DNA of 42,917 nt from Candidatus Rokuibacteriota bacterium (GTDB taxonomy: Bacteria; Methylomirabilota; Methylomirabilia; Rokubacteriales; CSP1-6), in NCBI GenBank assembly GCA_016179925.1, contig JACPCG010000099.1, forward strand, positions 1 through 42,917. The letters are read 5' to 3'. Position 1 is the stretch's first letter. Every line of letters starts with the position of its first letter. Both the position numbers and the translations under genes were made by a program. Of the stretch, positions 32,982-40,618 are shown piece after piece. The notes beneath the pieces are model-generated. The model saw only the letters and a program-made list of their open reading frames with translations, did no database searches and was not told where the DNA came from.

Positions 32982-33455
32982 ATGGGCGCAGAGGAACGCC
33001 TCAAGGAGAAGAACATCACGCTGCCGCAGCCGGCGACCCCGGTGGCGAACTACGTCGGCGCGGTCCGCGTCGGCAACCTGCTCTTCCTCTCGGGCCACGG
33101 CCCGCTGCGGACCGACGGCAAGCCCTCGGCGCGGGGCAAGGTGGGCAAGGACCTGACCGTCGAGCAGGGTTACCAGGTGGCCCGCGAGGTGGGGCTCTCC
33201 CTCCTCGCGACGACGCGCGCCAACCTCGGGAGCCTCGACAAGGTGCGGCGCGTGGTGAAGGTCCTCGGCATGGTCAACTCGGCCGATGGGTTCGGCGACC
33301 AGCCCAAGGTCATCAACGGCTTCTCCGACCTCATGGTCGAGGTCTTCGGCGAGACGGTCGGCAAGCACGCGCGCTCCGCCGTCGGCATGGCCGCGCTTCC
33401 GATGGGCATCCCCGTCGAGATCGAGATGGTTCTCGAAGTGAGCGACGCATCCTGA
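32982..33455 (+). CDS. RidA/YjgF family protein (YjgF-endoribonuclease-type subgroup)
   Basis: This 157-residue RidA-fold protein carries 'LPQPATPVANYVGAVRVGNLLFLSGHGPLR', 'VEQGYQVAREVGLSLLATTRANLGSLDKVRRVVKVLGMVNS' and 'KHARSAVGMAALPMGIPVEIEMVLEV'. RidA proteins form trimers and hydrolyse reactive enamines or imines from PLP enzymes. The canonical catalytic Arg lies in a 'P-x-R-x-x' context; here the corresponding 'HARSAVGMAALP' has Arg but belongs to the larger YjgF_endoribonc subgroup, so deaminase activity is not assured. ATG 32982 follows GGAGGA. A 51-residue membrane protein follows after 11 bases. Confidence 0.85.
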   Translation: MGAEERLKEKNITLPQPATPVANYVGAVRVGNLLFLSGHGPLRTDGKPSARGKVGKDLTVEQGYQVAREVGLSLLATTRANLGSLDKVRRVVKVLGMVNSADGFGDQPKVINGFSDLMVEVFGETVGKHARSAVGMAALPMGIPVEIEMVLEVSDAS

Positions 33456-33466
33456 CGGGAGGCCTT

Positions 33467-33622
33467 ATGGCATCGCTGCTCGATCTCTACATCGCGGCCG
33501 TCTCGATCGTCTTCCTCTCCATCCTCGGCGTCATCGCAGGCGTGGCGATCCCCGGCCTGTTCCTCGCCGCCGCGGCGCCCTGGCTCGACTGGATCCTGCC
33601 GGTCCGCAAGAAGCGCGAGTGA
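33467..33622 (+). CDS. Small single-span or hairpin membrane protein, unknown
   Basis: ATG 33467 follows GGGAGG at good spacing and encodes 51 residues. Two hydrophobic runs, 'LYIAAVSIVFLSILGVIAGVA' and 'PGLFLAAAAPWLDWIL', are followed by the positively charged tail 'PVRKKRE', predicting a membrane anchor with a cytoplasmic C-terminus. The 11-base gap after RidA suggests one transcript. It ends three bases before the convergent BtuF-like gene's stop. I know no family for it. Confidence 0.6.
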   Translation: MASLLDLYIAAVSIVFLSILGVIAGVAIPGLFLAAAAPWLDWILPVRKKRE

Positions 33623-33625
33623 CGC

Positions 33626-34450
33626 TCACGCTCCGCGCGACGCGCTGACGCCCGGCCCCGCGAGCAGCGCGGGCACCGCGCGCAGCGCCGCGGCGATCCG
33701 CGGTCCGTACCACGAGAAGAGCTTGCCGTCCACGAGGTGGATGCGCCCGTCGCGCGCCGCCGGCACGTCATCGCGCTCGAAGTCCTTGAGGTGCGCGCGC
33801 CGGAAGCGGTACGGCTCGTCGGGCAGCAGGACGACCGCGGGCCGCCGCGCCGCCACCTCGTCGAGCGTGACCGCCGGATAGCGGTCCGGCCGATCGGCGA
33901 ACACGTTCCGCCCGCCGCAGACCGCGAGGACGTCGTGGATGTAGGTATCGGCGTTGATCGTCATGTACGGCTCGCGCCAGATCGCGTAGAACACGTCCAC
34001 CGGCGGCCGCGACGCCGAAGCCGCGCGCACGCGGGCCAGAACCGCCTCGAGGTCGCCCGCAATCTCCTCCCCCCGCGCCCCGGTCCCCGTGATCTCGGCA
34101 AGCTCCCGGATCATCCGGATCCCGCCGGCGACGGTGCGCGGGTAGGTCACCCAGACGGGGATCCCCCACCCGCGGAGCGCCTCCACGTGCTCGCGCACGT
34201 TCTCCTCGACGTTGGCGACGACGAGGTCCGGCGCCAGCGCCCGGATCCGGTCGAGGTCCGGGTCCTTCGTGCCGCCGACGCGGGTCTTCCCGCGGACGAG
34301 CTCCCGCGGCTCGACGCAGTAGGCGGTGATGCCGACGAGCGCGTCGCCGAGGCCGAGGGCGCAGAGCGTCTCGGTCGTGCTCGGCAGCAACGACACGATC
34401 CGTCGCGGCGGCCGCAGCAGCCGCAGCTCGGCGCCCGTCGCGTCCTTCAT
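33626..34450 (-). CDS. BtuF-like helical-backbone metal/cobalamin receptor
   Basis: This 274-residue periplasmic-binding-protein-type-III fold has 'RIVSLLPSTTETLCALGLGDALVGITAYCVEP' at the start, 'VGGTKDPDLDRIRALAPDLVVANVEEN' near 60, and 'PVWVTYPRTVAGGIRMIRELAEITG' preceding the long backbone helix. 'AIWREPYMTINADTYIHDVLAVCGGRNVFAD' is typical of cobalamin-binding BtuF-type proteins. There is no signal peptide and no BtuCD neighbours, so it may be cytoplasmic or use a non-classical role. The ATG (34448-34450) overlaps the upstream small gene's TGA by one base. Confidence 0.85.
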   Translation of the reverse strand: MKDATGAELRLLRPPRRIVSLLPSTTETLCALGLGDALVGITAYCVEPRELVRGKTRVGGTKDPDLDRIRALAPDLVVANVEENVREHVEALRGWGIPVWVTYPRTVAGGIRMIRELAEITGTGARGEEIAGDLEAVLARVRAASASRPPVDVFYAIWREPYMTINADTYIHDVLAVCGGRNVFADRPDRYPAVTLDEVAARRPAVVLLPDEPYRFRRAHLKDFERDDVPAARDGRIHLVDGKLFSWYGPRIAAALRAVPALLAGPGVSASRGA

Positions 34451-34632
34451 CACGCGATCCGGCGGCTCCTGAGCCGGTCGATGAGCGCGAGCGTCTCGCG
34501 GGTCCGCTCGGCGACTTCCTGATCCCACTTCATGATCTCGTCCATCGGCGCCTTGCGGTCGAGCGCGTCCTCGAGGTTGGTCACCGCCACACCGAACACC
34601 TTCAGGACGCGTCGCGTCTCCTCACTCGGCAT
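34450..34632 (-). CDS. Conserved-looking 60-residue helical protein, unknown
   Basis: From ATG 34632, preceded by AAAGGAG, the product is 60 residues, mostly charged helix: 'SEETRRVLKVFGVAVTNLEDAL', 'MDEIMKWDQEVAERTRETLAL', ending 'RLRSRRIA'. The heptad-like spacing of hydrophobic residues suggests a helical hairpin or coiled coil. An upstream in-frame start at 34680 lacks a ribosome site. The stop overlaps the BtuF-like gene's start, so translation is coupled. I do not recognise a family. Confidence 0.6.
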   Translation of the reverse strand: MPSEETRRVLKVFGVAVTNLEDALDRKAPMDEIMKWDQEVAERTRETLALIDRLRSRRIA

Positions 34633-34646
34633 CGAAGTCTCCTTTG

Positions 34647-35057
34647 TCACTCGAGGGCGAGCGCCGGCGCTTCCTTCCACCTCGGCTCGCCGTCAGGCTT
34701 GAAATTCTTCGTGTTCACGAAGTGCAGGCCGTGGTGCAGGTTCATCTTGAACTTCCCGCCCCCGTAGCGCGCGCCGATCCAGCCCGCGGGATCCTCGAGG
34801 AACGGCTCCAGCTCGCGGGTCCCGAGCCGCACGAGCCACTTGAAGCGGATCGTGCCCGCGAACGGCTCCTGGACGCCGACGGTCGCGGTGCACTCCGGCC
34901 AGACGCGCGCGAACTCTTCGAGGAGCTGGCGGCGCGTCGGGCGCTCGATGCCGCGATTGAGCAGGTTCCGCGTGAGGTACGGCTCGATGAGGTCCCAGCA
35001 CCACGCCGCAATCACTGCGGCCGGAGTGTACCACGGGCGCGCGTCGCCACTCCGCAT
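34647..35057 (-). CDS. Hypothetical protein
   Basis: From ATG 35057 this is a 136-residue soluble protein with 'YTPAAVIAAWCWDLIEPYLTRNLLNRGI', 'RRQLLEEFARVWPECTATVGV', 'GTRELEPFLEDPAGWIG' and a basic, Gly-rich tail 'GGGKFKMNLHHGLHFVNTKNF'. I recognise no family or catalytic motif; the HHxxxH pattern near the end could bind metal. A GTG further upstream would extend it without clear support. It lies 14 bases before the helical 60-residue gene and is probably the first gene of a three-gene unit with the BtuF-like receptor. Confidence 0.6.
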   Translation of the reverse strand: MRSGDARPWYTPAAVIAAWCWDLIEPYLTRNLLNRGIERPTRRQLLEEFARVWPECTATVGVQEPFAGTIRFKWLVRLGTRELEPFLEDPAGWIGARYGGGKFKMNLHHGLHFVNTKNFKPDGEPRWKEAPALALE

Positions 35058-35127
35058 CGGGCGCGCTAGAATGGACGCGTGAACACTACTCCCGTCCGCG
35101 CCGACGCGCGCGTCCACTCGAGCCTGA

Positions 35128-35712
35128 CTACGTCTGGCTCGGGGCGAGCCACGCGCGCGCCAGCACGGGCGGCCGCCAGGCGGCGAGGCGGTCGAGCAGC
35201 TCGGCCGGTGTCCCACCAAAGAGCAGGAGCGCGGCGTACTCCGGCCGCACGAAGCCTTCCTCGACCGCGTGGGCGAGCAGGCGCTGGAGCCCGTCCCAGT
35301 AGCCCTCGACGTTCAGCACGCCCACGGGCTTCCTGTGGATCCCGAGCTGGGCCCACGTGAGGATCTCGAGCGTCTCCTCGAACGTCCCGAGCCCGCCGGG
35401 CAGCGCCAGGAAGCCGTCGCAGAGCGAGGCCATCAGCGCCTTGCGCTCGTGCATCGAGCCGACGACGTGCATCGCGGTGAGCCCGGCGTGGGCCAGCTCG
35501 CGGGAGGCGAGCGGCCCGGGGATCACGCCGATCGCCTCGCCGCCCGCGGCCAGCACCGTGTCGGCGAGCACGCCCATGAGGCCGATCGAGCCGCCGCCGT
35601 AGACCAGGCCGAGCCCGCGCTTGACCAGCTCGGCGCCGAGGCTCCGCGCGGCCTCCGCGTAGGCCGGGCGCGCGCCTTCCGAGGAGCCCGCGAAGACGCA
35701 GATCCGCTTCAC
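35128..35712 (-). CDS. LOG-family (TIGR00730) protein, putative cytokinin-type nucleotide hydrolase
   Basis: The 194-residue Rossmann-like protein has both LOG motifs: 'GGGSIGLMG' (39-47) and 'PGGLGTFEE' (105-113), with 'MHERKALM' between. Related enzymes cleave ribose 5'-phosphate from purine nucleotides (AMP or cytokinin nucleotides). The start is GTG 35712, overlapping the stop of the DapF-like gene as GTGA. It is the last of four coupled minus-strand genes. Confidence 0.88.
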   Translation of the reverse strand: MKRICVFAGSSEGARPAYAEAARSLGAELVKRGLGLVYGGGSIGLMGVLADTVLAAGGEAIGVIPGPLASRELAHAGLTAMHVVGSMHERKALMASLCDGFLALPGGLGTFEETLEILTWAQLGIHRKPVGVLNVEGYWDGLQRLLAHAVEEGFVRPEYAALLLFGGTPAELLDRLAAWRPPVLARAWLAPSQT

Positions 35713-36566
35713 AGCGACTCCGCGAACTCCGCCGACAGCGTCCCGCGGTACACCTCCTCCACCGGGCCTTCGAGGCGGAGCGACCAGTCGGGGCGCACCT
35801 CGATCACCAGCTCGCCCCCCGGCATCCGCACCCGCACGCGCCCGGGATCGCAGAGGCCGGTCCGCACGGCCGCCGAGGCCGCGCCGCACGACGACGAGCC
35901 GGAGGCGAGCGTGTAGCCCGCGCCCCGCTCCCAAATGAGGATGTCCACGGCGTCGCGCGCGTGGACACGCACGAACTGGACGTTCGTCCGGTTGGGGAAC
36001 GCCGGGTGGCGCTCGATCAGCGGGCCGAGCCGCCGGCACTCGGCCGCGTCCAGCCGCTCGACGAACGTCACGCAGTGGGGGTTGCCGACGGAGCACGCGG
36101 TCACCGTGAGGGTCGTGCCGTCGGCGAGCTGGAGCGGCACGCCGACGACGTCGCGGTCGGGGCCGTTCATCGGGATCTCGGGCGCCCGGAAGGTGACGCG
36201 GCCCATCTCGACGGTCACGAAGTTCACGCGGCCGTTCAGCACGTGGCACCGGCACTCGACCACGCCGCCCTTCGTGTCCACGGTGAACGTCTCTGTCTTC
36301 GCGTGGCCGTGGTCCCAGAGGTACTTGGCGAAGATGCGGAGGCCGTTCCCCGACTTCTCGGCCTCGCTGCCGTCAGGGTTGAAGATGCGCACGCCGAACT
36401 CGGCGCGTCGCGTCGGGACGAGCAGGAGGATCCCGTCCGAGCCGACCCCCCAGTTCCTGTCGCAGATCCGGCGAATCGCCTCCGGCGACAGCGGGCCCGG
36501 CAGGTCCGCCTCGTTGATGACGATGTAGTCGTTGCCGAGCCCGTGGCCCTTCGCGAAGGGGATCAT
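35709..36566 (-). CDS. dapF: Diaminopimelate epimerase-like protein lacking both catalytic cysteines
   Basis: This 285-residue protein has the DapF two-lobe fold: 'FAKGHGLGNDYIVI' at the start, 'FNPDGSEAEKSGNGLRIFA' near 62-80, 'VGNPHCVTFVE' near 160 and 'ERGAGYTLASGSSSCG' near 213. In true DapF the base pair is Cys in NGxRC and Cys in the later ETxACG. Here they are Ile78 and Ser222, while the substrate-binding Glu-Arg (213-214) remain; Cys227 matches a second, non-catalytic Cys. Lysine and peptidoglycan epimerisation is therefore doubtful, and another isomerase role is possible. The start is ATG 36566, overlapping the Gfo/Idh remnant's stop as ATGA. The symbol reflects family only. Confidence 0.8.
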   Translation of the reverse strand: MIPFAKGHGLGNDYIVINEADLPGPLSPEAIRRICDRNWGVGSDGILLLVPTRRAEFGVRIFNPDGSEAEKSGNGLRIFAKYLWDHGHAKTETFTVDTKGGVVECRCHVLNGRVNFVTVEMGRVTFRAPEIPMNGPDRDVVGVPLQLADGTTLTVTACSVGNPHCVTFVERLDAAECRRLGPLIERHPAFPNRTNVQFVRVHARDAVDILIWERGAGYTLASGSSSCGAASAAVRTGLCDPGRVRVRMPGGELVIEVRPDWSLRLEGPVEEVYRGTLSAEFAESL

Positions 36567-36739
36567 GCGCGCGGCAGCTCGACGCGCCGCCCGGTCGCCG
36601 CTGAGAGATAGCCCGCATAGATCACCCCGACGACCGCGCGCGCGAGTCGCGCGCCCGACAGGGGTTCGCGACGCTCGCGGATCGAGTCCACGAAGTCCTC
36701 GAGCTCCTGACCGACGAACCCGATGCGCAGCGGCGTCAT
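36563..36739 (-). pseudogene. Collapsed Gfo/Idh/MocA oxidoreductase: first 10 and last about 47 residues joined
   Basis: The 58-residue frame opens 'MTPLRIGFVG', the exact style of a Gfo/Idh/MocA Rossmann start. It then passes at once into 'QELEDFVDSIRERREPLSG' and a tail resembling 'VVGVIYAGYLSAATGRRVEL', the usual C-terminus of the same family. About 270-300 residues that should lie between are missing, with frame preserved. Both ends keep ATGA overlaps, with the broken glycosyltransferase upstream and the DapF-like gene downstream, so translational coupling survives. It cannot bind NAD(P) or be active. Confidence 0.7.
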
Positions 36740-37474
36740 ACGAGGGCGAGTGTCGGACGGAACCACGCCAGCACGCGCTCGCGCCGCGAACGAACGTCGC
36801 ACGGCAGGCGGTGGCCCCACTTCGTCCTGAACCGGTCCAGGGCCTCGCGCCGCGCTGCCAGGTCGCGGCGCTCGCGCTCGGGACGGGCGGCAAATTCCCG
36901 CGCCCGGGTGCCGCCGCCATGGTGAATGAAGGGCGCCCTGACCACGAGGCAGCGCCGGCCCCGCTCGCGCACCGCGAGCGAGAGGTCGCGGTCGAGGCCG
37001 TGGTAGAACCCGTAGCCCTCGTCGAAGCCGCCGACCGCTTCCATCAGCGCGCGCGGCAGGCACATGCAGACCGAGTCGACGACCGCGACCTCCTCCCACG
37101 GCGCGCGGACGGTCGGCCCGTGGGCGAAGCTGTGGACGATCGTCCGCCCGACGTAGCGTCCGTTCCGGCGGAGGCGCTTGATGCCCTCGAGGCCGGCGAG
37201 CCCCGCCGCGGGCTCGGCGAGCGCGGCGAGGAGGCGGGCGAGCCAGGCGGGCTCGACCATCTCGGTGTCGTTGTGGAGGAAGCAGAGGAACTCGGTGTCG
37301 GCGAGCCGCCAGGCGCGGTTCAGGGTGGCGATCACGGAACGGTTCTCGGGGTTGCGCTCGAAGCGGAGCGGGTACGCGTACTCGAACCGCTCGAAGAAGC
37401 GCGGTCTCCATGCAGGAACGTGTGAGCGCGAGCTGGTTGAACACCGACATCGCGATCGTGACCCGCGCACCCAC
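36736..37474 (-). pseudogene. Family 2 glycosyltransferase, frameshifted with an N-terminal deletion
   Basis: From GTG 37474 one frame reads 'MGARVTIAMSVFNQLALTRSCMET', the standard GT2 start. Homology then continues in another frame from about 37405: 'FEYAYPLRFERNPENRSVIA', 'FLCFLHNDTEMVEPAWLARL' (DxD-like), 'VDSVCMCLPRALMEAVGGFDEGYGFYHGLDRDL' and 'IHHGGGT', to TGA at 36736. Between them the roughly 30 residues that contain the N-x-S-x-D-x-T nucleotide-binding strand are absent and the frame shifts. Starting only in the second frame would lose the nucleotide-binding core, so I call it broken. It overlaps the next remnant by ATGA. Confidence 0.7.
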
Positions 37475-37511
37475 GGCGGGGGGCCGTCCCGCAGTAGCCT
37501 AGCCTGGGTTG

Positions 37512-37728
37512 TTCATGATCGCCGCACGCGCGGGCCGGACGGTGGCACGAGGAGAGCGGCCCCGGGGGGGATCGCTCGACCACACGGCACGCGTCCGCTG
37601 CCCCTGTGCGGCTGGGCTCCATCCTGCGCGCGGGGTCCGTGGCCACGCGGCGGGAACGGTCTCGTCGACCCCTCCCGAGGCTGCGCTCCGTGTGCCACCG
37701 TCCGACCCGCGCGTGCGGCGCTCATGAA
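37512..37728. repeat. MITE-like element, copy B, with about 70-bp terminal inverted repeats
   Basis: The left arm starts TTCATGATCGCCGCACG at 37512; the right arm read in reverse from 37728 starts TTCATGAGCGCCGCACG. They agree at 35 of the first 37 positions and more loosely for about 70. The centre resembles element A at 1757-1961 (identical 14-mer at 37608-37621). It fills the 263-base gap between citrate synthase and the broken glycosyltransferase and encodes no plausible protein. A partial match to its right outer edge (37717-37741) occurs at 40741-40765 on the other strand. Confidence 0.65.
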
Positions 37729-37737
37729 TGCTCCGGA

Positions 37738-38868
37738 CTAGCGGCGGTCGAGCGGGATGTAGGTGGCGTGCGTGGGGCCGGTGTACTCCGCGCGCGGGCG
37801 GATCAGCCGGTTGTTCGCGTGCTGCTCCATCACGTGCGCGGTCCACCCCGCCACCCGACTGATCGCGAAGATCGGCGTGAACTGGTCGGTCGGGATCCCC
37901 ATGGACTGGTACGCCGCGCCTGAGTAGAGGTCCACGTTCGGGTAGATGTGCTTGTCCTCGGTGACGACGCGGGCCACGGTGTTCAGGATCTCGACCGCGC
38001 TCGTGTCGCCCATCTGCCGGCCGAGCTCGGTGGCGAGCCGGCGCAGGTGCTTCGCGCGCGGGTCCTCCACCCGGTACACGCGGTGGCCGAAGCCCATGAC
38101 CCGCGCCTTGTCGGCGAGCGCCTTCCGGATCCACGCCTCCGCGAGCGCCGGTGACTTGATCTGCTCGACCATGCGCATGACCTGCTCGTTGGCGCCGCCG
38201 TGGAGCGGGCCCTTGAGCGCGCCGACGGCCGAGGTGATCGCGGAGTGGACGTCCGACATCGTCGCGGCGGTCACGCGCGCGGCGAACGTCGAGGCGTTGA
38301 ACTCGTGGTCGGCGTGCAGGATGAGCGCCACGTCGAACGTCTTCACCTCGAGGGGGGTCGGCGTCTTCCCGCTCATCATGGCGAGGAAGTTCGCGGCGAG
38401 GGAGAGCCTCGGGTTCGGCGCCACGAGGGGCTTGCCGCGCCGGATCCGCTCCCACGCGGCCACGAGCGTCGGGAGCCGGGCCGTGAGCCGCAGCGACTTG
38501 CGCGCCGTCGCCTCCCGCGAGTTGTCGGCGGCGTCCGGGTCGAAGGCCGCGAGGGCCGAGACGCCCGTGCGCAGCACCTCCATCGGCGTCGTCTTCCTGG
38601 GCAGCGCGCGCAGGATCGCGACGAGCGTCGGGGGGAGCTTCCGCGTGGCTGTTGCGCTGAGCGCTTTGGTGTGGGCGTCGAGCTCCTTCCGGCTCGGCAG
38701 GCCGCCGTGCCACAGGAGATAGACCACCTCTTCGAAGGACGAGTGCTCGACGAGGTCGTGAACGTCGAAACCGCGGTAGAGGAGCCGGCCCTCGCGCCCG
38801 TCGATGAAACAGATGTCCGACGTCGAGACGACGACGTCCTCGAGACCGCCTTTGCCTTCGCCGCTCAT
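37738..38868 (-). CDS. Citrate synthase family protein
   Basis: This 376-residue enzyme condenses acetyl-CoA (or propionyl-CoA) with oxaloacetate. Active-site motifs are 'GPLHGGANEQVMRMVEQI' (first His), 'VMGFGHRVYRVEDPRAKHLR' (second His and Arg) and 'MGIPTDQFTPIFAISRVAGWTAHVMEQ' (Asp/Phe/Arg region). The compact length fits type II-like short citrate or 2-methylcitrate synthases; the two cannot be separated by eye. ATG 38868 follows GAGGGAG; an earlier ATG (38913) has no ribosome site. Upstream, TATGAT (complement of 38909-38914) is a likely -10 box with a weak -35. The stop abuts element B. Confidence 0.92.
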   Translation of the reverse strand: MSGEGKGGLEDVVVSTSDICFIDGREGRLLYRGFDVHDLVEHSSFEEVVYLLWHGGLPSRKELDAHTKALSATATRKLPPTLVAILRALPRKTTPMEVLRTGVSALAAFDPDAADNSREATARKSLRLTARLPTLVAAWERIRRGKPLVAPNPRLSLAANFLAMMSGKTPTPLEVKTFDVALILHADHEFNASTFAARVTAATMSDVHSAITSAVGALKGPLHGGANEQVMRMVEQIKSPALAEAWIRKALADKARVMGFGHRVYRVEDPRAKHLRRLATELGRQMGDTSAVEILNTVARVVTEDKHIYPNVDLYSGAAYQSMGIPTDQFTPIFAISRVAGWTAHVMEQHANNRLIRPRAEYTGPTHATYIPLDRR

Positions 38869-38970
38869 GGGCTCCCTCGCCGAGGTGTGGTGAGAACGGA
38901 ATGCTTTTATCATACGTCGCGAGGCGCTTCAAGAAGATGACCGACGCCGCCTTGCGGAGGTTCATGGTCT

Positions 38971-40599
38971 TCAGCGGAACCGCCTGAGCAAGTCCTTCAA
39001 TCCGCCCTCGACCTTCGTCGGGTCGCGGTCGCGGACGAGCGAGGACGGTTCCACCTTGACCGACGGCGCCGCCGCGGTCCCCGTCACCTTCGCCCTCGCC
39101 TGGCCCCGCCCGTGGCTCACGACCAGGTCGAGGTTCAGGCGGCCGGTGGCGAGCCCGTACTCGCCGGCGACCGCGACCTTCATCACGCGGCTCGCGTAGG
39201 TGAGGTCGCGGATGGTCACCACACCGTCGGCGATCCGGTAGGTGCCGGTGATCGAGTCGAACTCGAGGGGCGAGGCGAAGAGCGACATCGGCAGGTCCGC
39301 GGAGAGGGGCGACGAGAGCGCGCCGCCGACCCGCACGACCCCGCCGATGAGCGCGAGCGCCTGGGAGCCGACGACGCGGCCCGGGCCGATGCGGAGCTGG
39401 CCCGGTCCCGAGAGCGTGCCGAGCAGGTCCGGCCCGCTCGCCGAGAGCGCGCCGGTGAGATCGAGCGGCCCGGTCACCGCGTAGCCCTGGCAGAGGAAGT
39501 CCACCAGCACCGGTTCGAGGGGCAGCCCCTTGACGGCGAGGTCGGCGAGTGCGAGGCGCACGCCGCGGTCGAGCGTCACCGTCAGACTGGTCGAGACCGT
39601 CCCGCCGGCGAGGCTCGCCGTCACGGGCCGGCTCGTGAGCCGGTTGCCCTCCCAGGCGAGACCGGCGAGCTTCAACCCGGTGAGCGTGAGCGTCCGCAGC
39701 CTGGGCTCGGGACAGGCGGCGGTGGTCTGCCTGACGCGCACGCTTGCAAGCTCCACGCTGCCCGCCGCCTTCGGCGCGCCGAGCCTGCCGCTCACCGCGA
39801 GCGTCGCCTTGATGGGCCCCCCGATCGCGGGCGCCGGGCCGGCGAAGACGGTGACGAGCGCGGCGATGTCCGTGCCCTCCACGGCGACGCGTGCGCTCAC
39901 CGACGCCTCGCCGAGGCTCCGCGCGCCGTCCAACGCGAGCCGTCCCTCGCTGATGGCGACCGCGAGGTCGCCGGGCTGCACGCGCGCCCGTCCCTCGAAG
40001 CCGAGCGTCGGCCCGGTGGTCACCGTGAGGTCGAGATCGTCGACGCGGTAGCGGCTGGGGATGCCCGCCTGTCCCCGGGCGACGTAGGTGATCGTCGCTT
40101 TCTCGATCGTGACGCGCGCGGGGAGCGCCGCCCCGGCTCCGCCCGCGGCGGCTGGGGCGCCGGGGCGGCCCGCGCGCGCCGGGCTCCGTCCGTCCGCCGG
40201 CCCGCCGAGGCTCGCGATGTTCAGCAGGCCATCGGGATTCTGGACGAGGGAGATAACGGGCCGGCTGAGCGTCAGATCGCCGAACTCGACGCGCCCGCCG
40301 ACGAGCGGGCGCAGCTTGAGCGCGAGCCGCCCGGTCTCGAGCTTGAGGAAGGGCCCCGGGCCGAAGCGCGGGTCTTCGGCGACCTCGAGTGCGTGCAGCT
40401 TGACGGCGGGCCGCGGGAAGACGGCGACGGAGAGCGACGCGAACTTGACGGGCCGTCCGAGCGCCTGCGAAGCGCTCCCGGCGATCAGGGTCTGGACGCG
40501 CGGGGTGTCAACGAGGAACGGCAGGCCGATCACCGCGGCGATCGCCAGGACGGCGACCACCGCGAGAGCTCCGAACACCCACCTGAGGGCGCGCTTCAA
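38971..40599 (-). CDS. AsmA family membrane-anchored protein
   Basis: The 542-residue protein begins with one membrane anchor ('WVFGALAVVAVLAIAAVIGLPFLV'), then 'VQTLIAGSASQALGRPVKFASLSVAVFPRPAVKLHALEVAEDP', the hallmark start of AsmA-type proteins. Beta-rich repeats continue to a C-terminal AsmA_2-like region ('TGALSASGPDLLGTLSGPGQLRIG', 'FDSITGTYRIADGVVTIRDLTYAS'). It is anchored in the inner membrane with a periplasmic body; AsmA relatives are implicated in lipid transport or outer-membrane maintenance, which implies a diderm cell. The start is TTG 40599 after AGGGTGG. An Ala/Gly-rich insert near residue 140 is low complexity. Confidence 0.85.
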   Translation of the reverse strand: MKRALRWVFGALAVVAVLAIAAVIGLPFLVDTPRVQTLIAGSASQALGRPVKFASLSVAVFPRPAVKLHALEVAEDPRFGPGPFLKLETGRLALKLRPLVGGRVEFGDLTLSRPVISLVQNPDGLLNIASLGGPADGRSPARAGRPGAPAAAGGAGAALPARVTIEKATITYVARGQAGIPSRYRVDDLDLTVTTGPTLGFEGRARVQPGDLAVAISEGRLALDGARSLGEASVSARVAVEGTDIAALVTVFAGPAPAIGGPIKATLAVSGRLGAPKAAGSVELASVRVRQTTAACPEPRLRTLTLTGLKLAGLAWEGNRLTSRPVTASLAGGTVSTSLTVTLDRGVRLALADLAVKGLPLEPVLVDFLCQGYAVTGPLDLTGALSASGPDLLGTLSGPGQLRIGPGRVVGSQALALIGGVVRVGGALSSPLSADLPMSLFASPLEFDSITGTYRIADGVVTIRDLTYASRVMKVAVAGEYGLATGRLNLDLVVSHGRGQARAKVTGTAAAPSVKVEPSSLVRDRDPTKVEGGLKDLLRRFR

Positions 40600-40618
40600 C
40601 GCGCACCACCCTGAGCGG

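Noticed and set aside
32124-33368. Long version of the NUDIX gene starting inside RidA
   Set aside because: The extra N-terminal residues are antisense to RidA and show no homology; GTG starts at 32936 or 32966 fit better.
32055-33455. 466-codon plus-strand frame joined to RidA
   Set aside because: Only the part from ATG 32982 has homology and a ribosome site; the upstream part is antisense to the NUDIX gene.
35079-35360. Plus-strand 93-codon frame with a TAGAAT box upstream
   Set aside because: It is mostly antisense to the LOG gene and is Arg/Ala-rich; the box may be chance.
37509-37727. Short frames on both strands within element B giving similar peptides
   Set aside because: Their similarity follows from the inverted repeats of the element; the peptides are Arg/Pro-rich without domain features.
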